Positions 51,314 through 62,223 of a stretch of 64,000 nucleotides of DNA are shown one piece after another; the stretch's first letter is position 1, and every line of letters starts with the position of its first letter. The DNA lies in contig NW_003101680.1 in NCBI RefSeq assembly GCF_000003855.2, forward strand, positions 6,182,613-6,246,612, read 5' to 3'. The position numbers were made by a program, and so were the translations under genes. The notes beneath the pieces are model-generated. The model ran no database searches. It was not told the origin of the DNA and saw only the letters and a program-made list of their open reading frames with translations. Origin of the DNA: Blastomyces gilchristii SLH14081. Lineage: Eukaryota > Ascomycota > Eurotiomycetes > Onygenales > Ajellomycetaceae.

Positions 51314-54091
51314 CTACCGGTTCAAATTCAACAAGGCCTGGATATACCTCCGCGCATCCAGCCCCACGCCTTCAGCCAGTTTTCCGGGGCCCAACCAGCT
51401 TCCTCGTCCATTCCCGGTACTGGACTGCGAGGCGGCTGAGGCACCGCTAATGTCGCGGAAGAATCTCGCTCCGCTGGAATGGCGGGTATGTCCTGACACA
51501 GCGCAATCGCTGGCTTTCCGGACAAGAAACGCTTCTTTTGGCGCCTTCGGAGCGGGGGTTTGCTGAAGGGTTGACGGAGTTCGTGACTGCTGTTCCCCTT
51601 CGTCTGCTTCACCTTCACCTTCTTCTCCTTCTACTTGTTTGCTAGAATGAGAGCCTACACTGGTGTCCTTAAGCCGCATCCACAATACCCACCAGCCCCG
51701 GCTTGTCCTGCACGTCCGCTCAATTTCAGACGCGCGATTACGGGTTTCGATATATGTATTTATGATTTGAGTATGGACATTGATCGTATCCTGGCGGGTC
51801 CATGGTGGTTCCGAAGATCCCGGGGATGATAACTTTATCGTTTGCACTGGCATTCCTGGCTCTGGAATGTCGGGAAGTGAAGTGTGAATAAATCGCGCTT
51901 CAGGGTCATAGATAAAATCGTAGAGAGGAGACTGTCCACTGGGCTTTTCCTTCGAATTTCGATACTGATCCCAGAGGGGAGCTCGCTGGGGTATTTTGTC
52001 CAATGACGTTGACAGTAATAGAGGCTTTTGGAGAGGGCCAATCTGGTGATGGATACTCCGGTAAAACGATGGAGATGAGAGTGAGGATGTTTTAGATTCG
52101 AAGAGGAATGTGAACATGAATGGTTGGTTCTGGATTTCCTAATTAGCTCTCGCTGATATGGGGCAAGTTTTTAGTACGAGGTTCTTACGAGATATACTAC
52201 CACTTGCAGATCCTGGTATTTATCGATGGACGCCGTATCTGTGTATTTTTTTGAGTGGTTAATGTTTGAGGTTAGGCCGCCTGCAACCAAATAGTAACAT
52301 ACCCTCAAAATCCCCATTCGATGCGGACTCCTCCATCATTAGGGTCAATGTTCGTAAGACGGTTCTCTCTTTCTGAGATCCTTTTGCTTGCGGATTCCGT
52401 AGTTCGGTAGCCTGCGGGTCATCTTCCTCATCACTATCCTCTATCTCTGGGTCATCACGAAGTCCTATTATAAACCTCCCATTATTGTCTGTCCGTGGGA
52501 GCGGCGTGCTTTCTGGTTCAGTAGAGCTTGCCACTGACAAAGAATCGGCCTCTCCTGCAGCTGGTTGAGGGCTGCCACCGAATCTCAAAAAGTTCACTCT
52601 AGGATGAGATAGAGAAAAATTGGATGGATCAGCCCAAGACGTCCCGTATCCTAGAGTCAATAATTTCATGAATTTCTCCGTACCAAATCCGGACGGATCG
52701 GCGGAGTTTTCTGTAGAGGATTTCGTGCTATCTTGTGCATTAAGGTTACTTTCTCTAGATTTCGACATTTCAGTGGCTTGTTTGATTGTTGAGTTTGGCC
52801 CTGCTAGTATGGGAGGAGGAATTCCAGGAGACAAGCTGCGTTTTGGAGTACGGCTCGGGGACTTTGGATTGGGGGCTTTGCTTTCGCCGTTTGAGGTTCC
52901 GCCCTCTGGACCTTTTCGTCGCTTGCGTCGATGGATAGATTTCGGATCACGTCTGACCCCAAATGTATCTTCACCATATCGGTATATCCACTCCATCCAG
53001 TGAGAGACTCGAGTAAGAGACTGCTTCGAAATAGCCCCGACACCTGAGAATACCACGCCATCGAATGAATGCGGAGGTGTATTACACCCTATCCACGGGT
53101 GACTTTCTGCAGCGGACCCTGCGTTTGTTGACTGCTGGCCGGGGGAATTATCTCTCTGGCCGTTGGGAGATGTGTCCCCAAAACGTGATACTACCAGGTC
53201 GACTAGGCCGTCTGTTCTTGAAACAAAATCTTCCAAAACTTCGCGTTCTCCGCTTCCCCATTCCTCTTCCCCAACACCAATTCCAAGTTCCCCTGTCGCT
53301 GCGAGTTTGATGCCATTGTAGATCTCAACCGCCGGGTTTCCATTCAAAAGAGGATTCCAATTCCATACGAATCTTAACCAAAAATATTCCAGTGCACTGC
53401 AAAATGCTGTTCTCTGCAGGCGACTGTAGAGAACACCGAGAGACGGCCCATGATGGAGGAGAAAGATGGAGTGCGCTCTCAGCAATTGCTGAAGGATGAG
53501 ACGTGCAGGGGCAACTTCGCGGGACGAATATTCAACTAGCGGTTCTGGCGCATTATCTGGTCGTGATTCAGGCGATGTCAGGGGCTCTGAGGATATACGA
53601 GTATAGTCGATAGACTGCAAATTTATTAGCGACGAACAACGTCTGGGGGCGAAGGTGTACCATACCGCTAGAATCCACCAACCGGTTTCCAGCTCATGCA
53701 ACACGATCCTGGACTTTTCAGTTTCGACTGTATCTACCGCTTCACCATTGGAGAAGTTCCTAGAGCGAGCTCAGTTGGTGCTGTACATTTGAATACGGGC
53801 GAGATTCGGAGGCGATACCTACTTGGCGAAGCTCACCATGCCTTGCGCCAGACCTATCTGGCGCAACTTCTCATTGTTATCGATTTTAGCACAATCGGTA
53901 GCGCCCCTCTGCGCAGCTCTCTGTTGCGTGCTTCTAGCTAGCTTTTCGTTTTCCTTTCTCGAATAGTAGAAAACAATTTGATCTCTGAGAGTTTCATCTG
54001 TAGATCCTAGGGATGGGTTGTATATCGCAAGGAAAGAGAGTTGTGCGGGGACAACCGAACTTGGCTGCTTCGGGGGCATTGACCTTCTCAT
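51314..54091 (-). CDS. CCZ1: Vacuolar fusion protein Ccz1
   Basis: Five exons: 54091-53823, 53759-53666, 53614-52303, 52238-52189 and 52138-51314, giving 849 residues, with phases that agree at every junction. The first longin domain opens with VPAQLSFLAIYNPSLGSTDE and continues through RQIGLAQGMVSFAK, the CCZ1/INTU/HPS4 family pattern. The middle is a long low-complexity linker with a basic RRKRRKG stretch and acidic IEDSDEEDD. The second conserved region is KYQDLQVVVYL through MFTFLF. Ccz1 pairs with Mon1 as the exchange factor that activates Ypt7/Rab7 on late endosomes and vacuoles, needed for vacuole fusion and autophagy. Its start is 232 bp from FMT1, so the two share a promoter region. 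Confidence 0.88.
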
Positions 54092-54323
54092 CACACGCCC
54101 TCTAGCAATAACATGGCTGTATTGGCCTAGCAGTATACGCCCCGTGTTTAAAACAACGAAGCTGCTTGAATGCTGTCCTGGAGGTTAGAGGTTGCTTCTC
54201 AGGCAGATAAGGCTGGGCAACGAGTTATCATCACGTGACATGGATAGGGCTCTCCGCCGAACTAGTTAACCTCAATCTTTACATTCAGTTTCCAAACACC
54301 AGATCAACTTCCTTCATGGCCTA
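54092..54323. promoter_or_regulatory. Shared divergent promoter region of CCZ1 and FMT1
   Basis: A 232-bp gap between the two start codons, which point away from each other. No TATA box or known operator was identified. Confidence 0.55.
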
Positions 54324-55702
54324 ATGAATTATATGGTGACCTCGGGGCTATTTATTCTGCGTCGGCCATTTCTGGTTCGTACGACTCATGTTAAAGTTCG
54401 ATATGCCTCCACCAAGTCATGCGACCCTCTGAGGATCCTCTTCTGCGGGTCAGATAGCTTCAGCATAGCTTCGTTGAAGGCGCTGTGCAAGGAACGCGGA
54501 AATAATCCGGAATCGATCGCCTCAATTGATGTTGTCTGCAGGCCTGGGAAGAGGGTTGGACGGGGGCTGAAAAACATTCAGGAAGGTGCTCATATGTTCC
54601 TCTCCAATAAATAGAGGAATGTTTCATTTAGCTAACTTTATATATAAAGTCCCAATTAAAGCTTCTGCGACGCACCTGTCTCTCCCTATCCACGAAATTG
54701 ATACATTTACCGGCTGGAAAGTGAGGATTCCTTACTGTCTCAAAATCTATGATATTCCGATTCCCTAACCACCTTACCCGAGTAGCCTCCGCAACCACAG
54801 GGGCATCCCATAAATCTCATCGTTGCTGTATCGTTTGGTCTTTTTATACCTCCTCGAATCTTGAGCTCCGCAAAATATGGAGGTCTTAACGTCCATCCTT
54901 CTCTACTCCCAGAGTAAGTCTTAACTTTTCCATTGGCTGAGAAGATAATCTAACGGGATAAATTAGCTTTCGAGGACCGGCACCCTTACACCACACATTG
55001 TTAGCCGGAGAAACGAAAACGGGAGTTACACTGCAAACACTTGATCCAAGGGAATTCGACCATGGAGTAATTCTTGATCAAACCCCACCTCCAGGTTTTA
55101 GCATACCAGATCCAGATACATGCGATGTTCCGCGGCTGCTGGATTTGGTCTCGGACAAAGGCGCCCAAATGCTTGTAGCAGGTATTCGAAACCGAGTCTT
55201 TGTTCCCCCATTGAAAAGTGTGGGATGGTACAAACCAGATAATGAAGCTGCTCTGCGACATGCTGGGAAGATCAAGCCGGAAGATCGACATATAAATTGG
55301 AGTTCCTGGACCGCGCAAGAGATAAGTCGACGCCAACGAGTGCTCGGCCCTCTGTGGAATAATGCCGTCACTGAGGCTGGCTCTCCAGGTTCTGGAATCT
55401 ACGAGACAAAGAGAATAATATTTACCAAGATGGCACTTGATGAGTCTATTGCGGGTGTTCTCGATTCCGTCAAACTGGACCCTGGCGTGATATTCGCATC
55501 GGATTCTCGGACGAATGCCAGTGAGCTGGACCGTCCCCTATACGTAACAACGTGCGACCGGAAGATTTTCCGGATAGACGAAATTAAAGTCCAAGGCCAA
55601 CAATCCGCACCGGCTTATCGAGCCGCTAAGAAGGGAAAATTGTTGGATATTCAGCCTATGTCTTCTCCGTTGCCCGCTAAATTCTTTGCGGGCCTTGTAT
55701 GA
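54324..55702 (+). CDS. FMT1: Methionyl-tRNA formyltransferase, mitochondrial
   Basis: Four exons: 54324-54585, 54650-54720, 54786-54913 and 54967-55702, giving 398 residues. The N-terminus is rich in Arg, Ser and hydrophobic residues with no acidic residue in the first 30, as for a mitochondrial presequence. The catalytic domain follows: LRILFCGSDSFS, KYGGLNVHPSLLP and, across the last junction, FRGPAPL, the formyl-donor binding pattern, then FDHGVILDQ. The C-terminal domain has the KIKPEDRHINW motif. The enzyme formylates initiator Met-tRNA for mitochondrial translation, a process shared with uL24m in this window. An alternative start is the ATG at 54333. Confidence 0.93.
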
Positions 55703-55983
55703 TACTGACCTCTGTTAAGGGGTATGGAAAGGCACACAACACAACTAGGAATCATTTATTCGTTGGAATCTATGCATTGAATTCCTTCGAGTTACGCAGG
55801 GGTTGGGTGTACAATAGGTGTATGTATACTTTATATTATTGTACTACGATCTGTCTATCTGTTTGCCTACCATAAACATGGCGGCTTACGCAGTTATATT
55901 TAAACCATCTCCCATTTCATTTGCCCTCCTTTTAGTGCAATCGACATGGATCACCCAGGTATTTCTTCCCAGCAGCACATGAA

Positions 55984-57543
55984 TTACCGGAAATAGTACC
56001 CGGAATCTATATCACAGTCAGTGGCTTTAATAAGCCAAAGACTTCGAAGATGTGGTTTAACTTACCAACTTGAATCTGTTGCCCAGTCATAGAGGTGTTT
56101 TTGGCAATTGTGATGAATATATCAGCGCAGTCATCAAGCTCAGGCTATGATATGTGGTTAGCATGTCTCCCATTAACAACTATGAAAGGTCGGCTTGTTA
56201 CTTACAACGTGCTTTAAAGCAACCTTATCTATATAGTCCTGGATGGCTTCCTTGGGGAATCTCTCGCCCTGTGTCCACATTGTTAATCGAAATAGCCTAG
56301 AACTGGCATATCTCATCTAGGTTACACTCACCATTCGGTGAGGAGAAGCCCTGGGAGGACAGCATTAGTTCGGATCTTGGGCCCCTGAGATGAAGCGAGC
56401 GCTTTCATCAAATGCAACCCTATAGTCGAGATGGTTAGAACACTGGCAGCCATGTTTGGAGTGTCCATATCCGCTCACCTGCTGCCTTGGAGACGGAGTA
56501 TGCCATGCTACTCCCTCCTGGAGTAATGCCCTATAACACATATCTTCAGCAGAAGTTTTTCCCTCAAACGGAAATCAACAATAATATCTAACCGCTGTGG
56601 AAGAAGTTATGATAAACACCCCGCCTTCGGGGTTAGCGCTAAACGTCGGTTCCGCCTCTCGGAAGATGTGAAGATTTGCTTTGACATTAGTTGCCCAGCA
56701 CTGCCAATATCAACAAGAGTGAACAGTGAACATGGAAGATTAGCTCTTGCGTCTTTCTAACTTTCTCTCTCTCTCTCTCTCTCGTGCTTAATGTGGATAG
56801 TATGTTAGGGCCTTCAAACCATACCTTGTCCCATTCATCTTCATTCAATGCATTCAGATCGTCGAATTGGGACATTTTCGTCCACCCCTAAAAATGTCAT
56901 TATTGAAGGAAAATGTTTTTACATATGGTGACGAGGAAAAGTATGTGAGAGGACGGGGGAGCCATACAGCGTTAGAGATCACGATATCTAGGCCTCCCAA
57001 CTGCTCAATCGTTTGCTTGACGAGCTTGATGCAATCTGCCTGTATACCAACATCCTATATTTGGTTAGATATTTCATTCTCTGAAGTTAACACCGCTCTC
57101 ATTTTCTCTCATCTTTGCAATACCTGTAAGCCCAATATAAAAAGAAAAGAAAAGAGACTTGTACATACTGCTTGGACGAGAATGACTTTGGCATTGAATT
57201 CTTTCTCCAGCTTCTCAGCAGTTTCCTTCGCGCGAGCTTCGTTTGATACATAATTCAGGGCGATATTGGAGCCTTCCGCTGCGAATTTCTCTGCCACCAG
57301 AGCTCCCAGGCCTCTATATAAAATGGAGAAAAGACAGAAAGTTAGATTTCAGTTCAATTGTTCTTTTCCCTTTCTACCATTCTTTTGGATTTCCCACCCC
57401 CTTCCCTGCAGAGTCCTGAGGAGGGGTGGGGGTGGGGGTGGGTTTGATAGCATATCACAAAACAACACTTCAAGGAGGGTAAATATATCGGACCTTGAGC
57501 CTCCAGTAATAAGGACATTTCTTCCCTTGAGAGAATATGGCAT
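55984..57543 (-). CDS. Short-chain dehydrogenase/reductase, frame conflict near the C-terminus
   Basis: Ten exons are supported by sequence: 57543-57494, 57313-57169, 57054-56968, 56887-56825, 56700-56593, 56530-56479, 56419-56332, 56268-56206, 56144-56066 and 56006-55984, for about 250 residues. The cofactor loop is split as TGGS/RGLG, NA is kept at the end of exon 3 (VISNA), serine at ITSSTA, and the catalytic YSVSK in exon 6. PGLLLTEW and MTGQQIQVDSG are C-terminal family motifs. Exons 1-7 and 8-10 are each in phase, but exon 7 ends in phase 2 while exon 8 needs phase 0, so canonical splicing gives an early stop. The intron 1 donor GTCCGA is also atypical. The gene may be a recent pseudogene, hold a sequence error, or use an unusual splice. 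Substrate unknown. It is convergent with FMT1. Confidence 0.85.
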
Positions 57544-58809
57544 GGTTGTGTTGGATTGCATTGGATTGGATTATATAGTTGTGGTTTGATTCAAGAGGAA
57601 AAATCTTGGGAGTGCTGGGCCGCAGGGGTTAAAGACATCCAGAGCATATATATATAGTACTCTATCTTATTATTTCAGCCAAGAGAAACATCCATGTGCC
57701 CCCTCTTGGTGGTTCATAGCAAGCATCTGCTACATGTAGCAAGCAAGTATCAGGAGCCTTCATAGCATACTGAGGGGAAGCATCCTATGGAGTGGAAATT
57801 GCCCCTTGTTACTTGTCAATAGCCTCGGCCTAGCGGGAGTTTCGGAGAATGTCAGCCACCGAAAGTATACTGCAGAACTCTGAACTCCTACGTTACCTGA
57901 TTTCATTTAATATTTTTGCAGGTTTTGCGCCTATACAGGTACACTATTTAGTATGGACATCTGATACACTGTTATCAGCTCACTCCTTTTCTTTGTTTTC
58001 TTTGCTTTTCTTTTTTTTTTTCAGAGATTGGCCCCTCCGGCAATATCATACTCACCCTCCGTTTCATTTCATTATTCATCCGCTACTACACCTGGGGATC
58101 ATGGCTCTGAAGTCATATATCTCCTGCAGTAAATGAGCACTGTTGTTTCCATTGTCACTCCTTTTGATCCTTCGAGGTTTCCTTTCGACGCTGATGGTGG
58201 CGGCGCCATCACGAAGTAATTTCCTTACTCATTGCTGCTAGATAGAGGGCATATAGAATGAGATATCTCTTATACTGCTAAAGAGAAGAAGAACCAATCT
58301 GCCTCCCTTTTATCCACTGCTGGACCTGCGTAAAGGGCACGTTAGGCCGTAAGGAGCCATGTCCAGGAGACGAGAATATCAGATCAGGGGCTTGCATTGC
58401 ATTTACTCTGGCCCGCTCTTATTCGAACTTGGTTCTGCTCTTAGTCTGAATATCTTCTTGCTGGGCGCCCGAAGCTGTAAAGCCTGTGTCTGAGTAGGCT
58501 GCGTTAGAATTAAATATAATGGAGATGTCATTTTGAAGTAGCTTGTCTGATGCTACTTGCAGTCAGTCAATCAAGAACCGCATGAGAAGCTGTGGCCATT
58601 TGTGAAATGAGCGTCCATGTCAGATTTGCTTGCTCCTGTTTACATCTCAACTTCTCAGCCCCTCAAGACTTGCTGTCATTGTTAAAAGGTGTTCATTTCA
58701 CAACAAAGCTCTGAGACATCACTCACTACTTATCAATCCTTTGAACTGCACCTTAGCTGCCTTCTGGTGTCTTCTTTGACACAAAACACCAGGCGGGAGG
58801 TGGGAGGCG
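57544..58809. other. Divergent intergenic region
   Basis: 1.27 kb between the SDR start (-) and the 297-aa gene start (+). It includes short TA repeats near 57646 and T runs near 58010. The open frame at 57849-58136 has no family signal. Confidence 0.6.
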
Positions 58810-59894
58810 ATGGGTTCACCTCTGCCTGAGAATAACAATGAAAGTACCCAAACTTCTCACACTGAAAGGGTCAATGCAGGAGACGAAGGTAATAATAAAA
58901 AAGATAGCTCCCAAGCTACTATCCCGTTTCAACAGCTCTTTAAGTGGAGTTGCAGATAGCTAACTTGGATCGGCAATCAAACAGCAGCAGATGAAGTACC
59001 TGGCAGTAGTAGGGATGCGAACGCTCGTCGTCGACTTCCGTTCGGGCTGCTTGGTAGACTTTTTGGCCGTCGGGAGAGACATCAGGGAAACGGTAAGCCA
59101 GGTTTGAGAGAAGTGGTACTTTGGAGGCCATATGTCGATCTTTGTTTGTTGCCCGTAATAAGAGTAAGCTAATATATGATTATCAAGGCGTCCCATCTGC
59201 TGAGCGACGCGCTGCAGAACAACTCAACCTCCAGCTGACAAAGGTTGCGAGCTTGACAGGGGTTGCTTCTTTCCAGCGCCCTATCGCAGATAGCGATGCC
59301 AACATACCTAGACGTTTTCAAGCACCCCAAGCTTCGAGAGACTACACTCGTTGCATTCGGCATTTGTCTTTATGTACCGACTCTGAAAGCGAGTACCAGG
59401 ACGCCCCGCCAGAAGTAGTTGACACTGCCAACGATGAGCCAGATATTCACCCCCTGCGCATGCATCCTGTGGACAACAATGGGCAACAGAGCAGACCAGC
59501 CAGTGTTAACGACGTCGTAACCGTCGCTGAAGTGGTAGAAGAGTCTCCTGGAGAACCAGAAACTGCCTCTGTAGCCGAAGCCTCGTCGGAGCCGACCACG
59601 GACGACAACAACAACACTGGCGTTGCTGAAGGCAGCGCAAGTAATAACGGAGATACCCCACCACCCCCTGACCAAGAAGATGTAGCTGCTGATGTCTCGT
59701 CGTACTCTCACTCTGATACGTGCTCTGTTTCTGTCTATGCAGAGGACTGGTTCCCATTCCGCGAGCTGGCGCAGATATCCTGGCGCTTGGCTGACCAAAC
59801 ACCTGAAGATGAATCGCTGCCACCAACTCCAAAGTCCCCCTATCGCATGGGACGAGCACGCCGTTATGGATGGGTTGAGGGCCAGCCATTCTGA
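58810..59894 (+). CDS. Hypothetical protein, 297 aa, acidic and disordered
   Basis: Three exons, 58810-58888, 58985-59092 and 59188-59894, give 297 residues. Introns of 96 and 95 bp start GTAATA and GTAAGC and have CTAAC or CTAAT near their ends. Exon 2 encodes a basic patch (ARRRLPFGLLGRLFGRRERH) and exon 3 a helix (SAERRAAEQLNLQLTKVASL). A long Glu-, Asp- and Ser-rich disordered part follows, with runs of Asp and Asn and TPPPPDQ. The C-terminus has two tryptophan motifs (EDWFPFRELAQISWRL) and ends RRYGWVEGQPF. No known domain was recognised. The exon 1-2 junction is the least certain part; the last exon is firm. Minus-strand ORFs over it are shadows. Confidence 0.65.
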
Positions 59895-61017
59895 ATGGGA
59901 GAAGGAAACTCCATTGTCTTCGATTTGTAAACCCCGAGACAGCTAGGGAGTGTTTCGAGCTATCTGAGGCCATTGCCGGGGTTGCCTGAATATGTATTTT
60001 CCCTCCTTTCTTTGTGACATTATTGTTTCTGTTCTTCCTTTTCTTCCATCCTTCCTTTCTTTCTTTTTGCCCCTCTCTTCATGTTTGCCCCTTGGCTCGA
60101 AGGATTTCGCAATGGAGGATCTCAATTCGAGAATTTCTCTCTTCACCAGTACCTCGAATTGTTAACTGGTTCCCCATAGCTTGGTCCAAGTTCGGTTCCT
60201 GAGCTTGTTCTCTGTATTCACTTACCTTTATTCCTTGTTCGTGGACAACGTAATGGCGCTTTCGGATGCAAATTTGTTAGGTAGCCGGACGCACGTTTCT
60301 TCTTTAAGGTCTGTTGGCGGATAAATTTGTGTCGTCTCTGTTTCTTTCTGCGGATTTCAGCTATCGGGTTAAATATGAATGTATCTACCTAGGTAGTCAA
60401 GTGCTTTGTAGTTGAGGGGGGATGGTTCTAAGTTGGACTGTATGTACCGCGGCAGCTATTAGGTACCCTTAGCACACGTATCAGTTCAGAACGAAATGTA
60501 ATGTACTTTCTCTTTGAATTCTTATACGTATCTGGCTTCGAGGAAGGCGGGCGATGTACTTACATGGCCAGAGCTGATCCAAGTCTTAAAATTAAAATGG
60601 GAGTAAAATTATGTTGACTTGGAAGGGGTGAGGAAGAGAATTTCGAGAAAAAAACATATAGATTATGGTAAATCGCCAGAAATAATATTCACGCAGATTT
60701 TACCTTTAAACATCACAGGGGGTGATAAATTGACATAGTCATGAATAAGCCCATAATATACCCATACACATTTCAATTCACAAAAGGAAAGAAACTCTTA
60801 AAAGGAAAAAGTCGAAGCGCTCAACGATGCGTACCTCACCCCATCAATTCAGGACTGTACGAGTTTCCGAACGAACAACTCCTGTCTAATCCCATAGGGT
60901 CCTCACGCGCCTCATTGGCAGGCTAAAAAAACAAAAAAGCAATGAAGTCTCCCTCCGAATAGGATTTCAAAGACCCGTGGGCATCAGGAGATCGTATTAA
61001 AAAAGAAATACTCCAAA
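59895..61017. other. Convergent intergenic region
   Basis: 1.1 kb between the stops of the 297-aa gene (+) and the p24 gene (-). It includes a CTACCTAGGTAG palindrome near 60387-60398. Nothing gene-like was seen. Confidence 0.6.
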
Positions 61018-61873
61018 TTATGTAAGCTTCTGCTTAATGAAGAACGATCGGAGGTGGGAAAGCTGCCAAGCGCAAGTTAATGAGAGGAGGACAAGTTGGA
61101 TTAAAGTCCAGCGGACGACACGCGCGTTGGTGGCTTCGGATTGGTCGCGGAATAGGGCCTCTCGTTCCTAAGACGAGATTCAAGTCAGTATATATTGGCA
61201 TCATACAGCGAATGATATAGTAGCTAGGTCACCTACCCGTTGGAAAACCTGTTCTCGGCGGATGTCCTGTAGTCTGCTATTCAGACTCTTGACTCTGTGA
61301 GCCATATCCTCCATCTTGGATTTATCTTCGCTTTCGATTTTGCTCGTTTCTCCAATGGCGATGTCAAGGGCCAATTTTACTGCAGCGGAGCCTGAGAGCC
61401 ATCCTCCATTAGCGGTCTCTGGGGTGAAACAGAGCTTGTGTTGACCGGCGTCTGCGGCGGAGAAAGTGAAGCGTCCAGCATCCTTTCCGCGCTGGGATAC
61501 GACGCGGTGATCATTGTCGAATGTTTCGTCGACTGTGATGGTAAGGGTGAGGCTAGGATCCGAGACGTAGGAGCCGGTTTCTGGCTGGTAGACTTCCGCT
61601 TTGTAGGTACCTGGTGAGAGAGAACGGTTAGTACACAAAGGTCCAATGACGTCCACCATCGCATCTGATGGGATACGGTATAGTTGCCACAGGGTGGAAA
61701 TAAGAAAAAAACCTACCAACTACTAGAGTTCCTTGCGGCATGTCCTCGTAGAAGCATTTTTGCTGGCGTGGCTGGACAAAGAAGTAAAGCGAGTGGACGG
61801 GTGTTGATAGGGTGAGGATCGTTACAATTGCGAAAAATGACGACAACCAGGACTGCGAGCGGGAGGACGCCAT
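61018..61873 (-). CDS. p24 (emp24/gp25L) family cargo receptor
   Basis: Three exons, 61873-61717, 61610-61237 and 61167-61018, give 226 residues. A signal peptide spans about 1-28 (ending STPVHS), then a GOLD domain opens [17 protein letters not shown] with the first of its paired cysteines and has the second in HKLCF. A coiled coil follows around residues 140-177 ([16 protein letters not shown]), and one transmembrane helix at about 198-214. The short cytosolic tail contains the FF pair used for COPII binding and ends KQKLT. p24 proteins cycle between ER and Golgi and help load cargo such as GPI-anchored proteins. Which subfamily (Erp or Emp24/Erv25) cannot be settled by eye. Confidence 0.92.
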
Positions 61874-62223
61874 GATGGAGAGTTAAGCCAAACCACAGCT
61901 AGGATTGAAGAGTCTCCCTGAGCTTTATGCGTGCGGGTTGACTTGGGTATGGCTAAGGGGGCTCTTGTTGCTTGAGGAGAACAGTTGAAGTGTCCACTTC
62001 AAGATGTCACAAGAGATGCAAACACTACAAACACAATTCCTTCATACTTCCGCTGCTAGATTCCATACATCAAGTCATCGCGCAAACCATCATCAACAAC
62101 TACTACACTTCCATCGCGAATCCTCATTTTACTGCAGTGCTTCTACATAGAAGGACTTTAAGGATTTATTAGTCTCGCTTCTAAATTGCCCCTGCGCGCG
62201 ACAGTTCCCTCTAGGTCGCCACC
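61874..62223. promoter_or_regulatory. Shared divergent promoter region of p24 gene and SWC4
   Basis: 350 bp between two start codons that point away from each other. No specific site was recognised. Confidence 0.5.

Noticed and set aside
59370..59973. Minus-strand frames of 142 and 155 codons
   Set aside because: They lie antisense to the last exon of the 297-aa gene, whose splice signals and composition are better.
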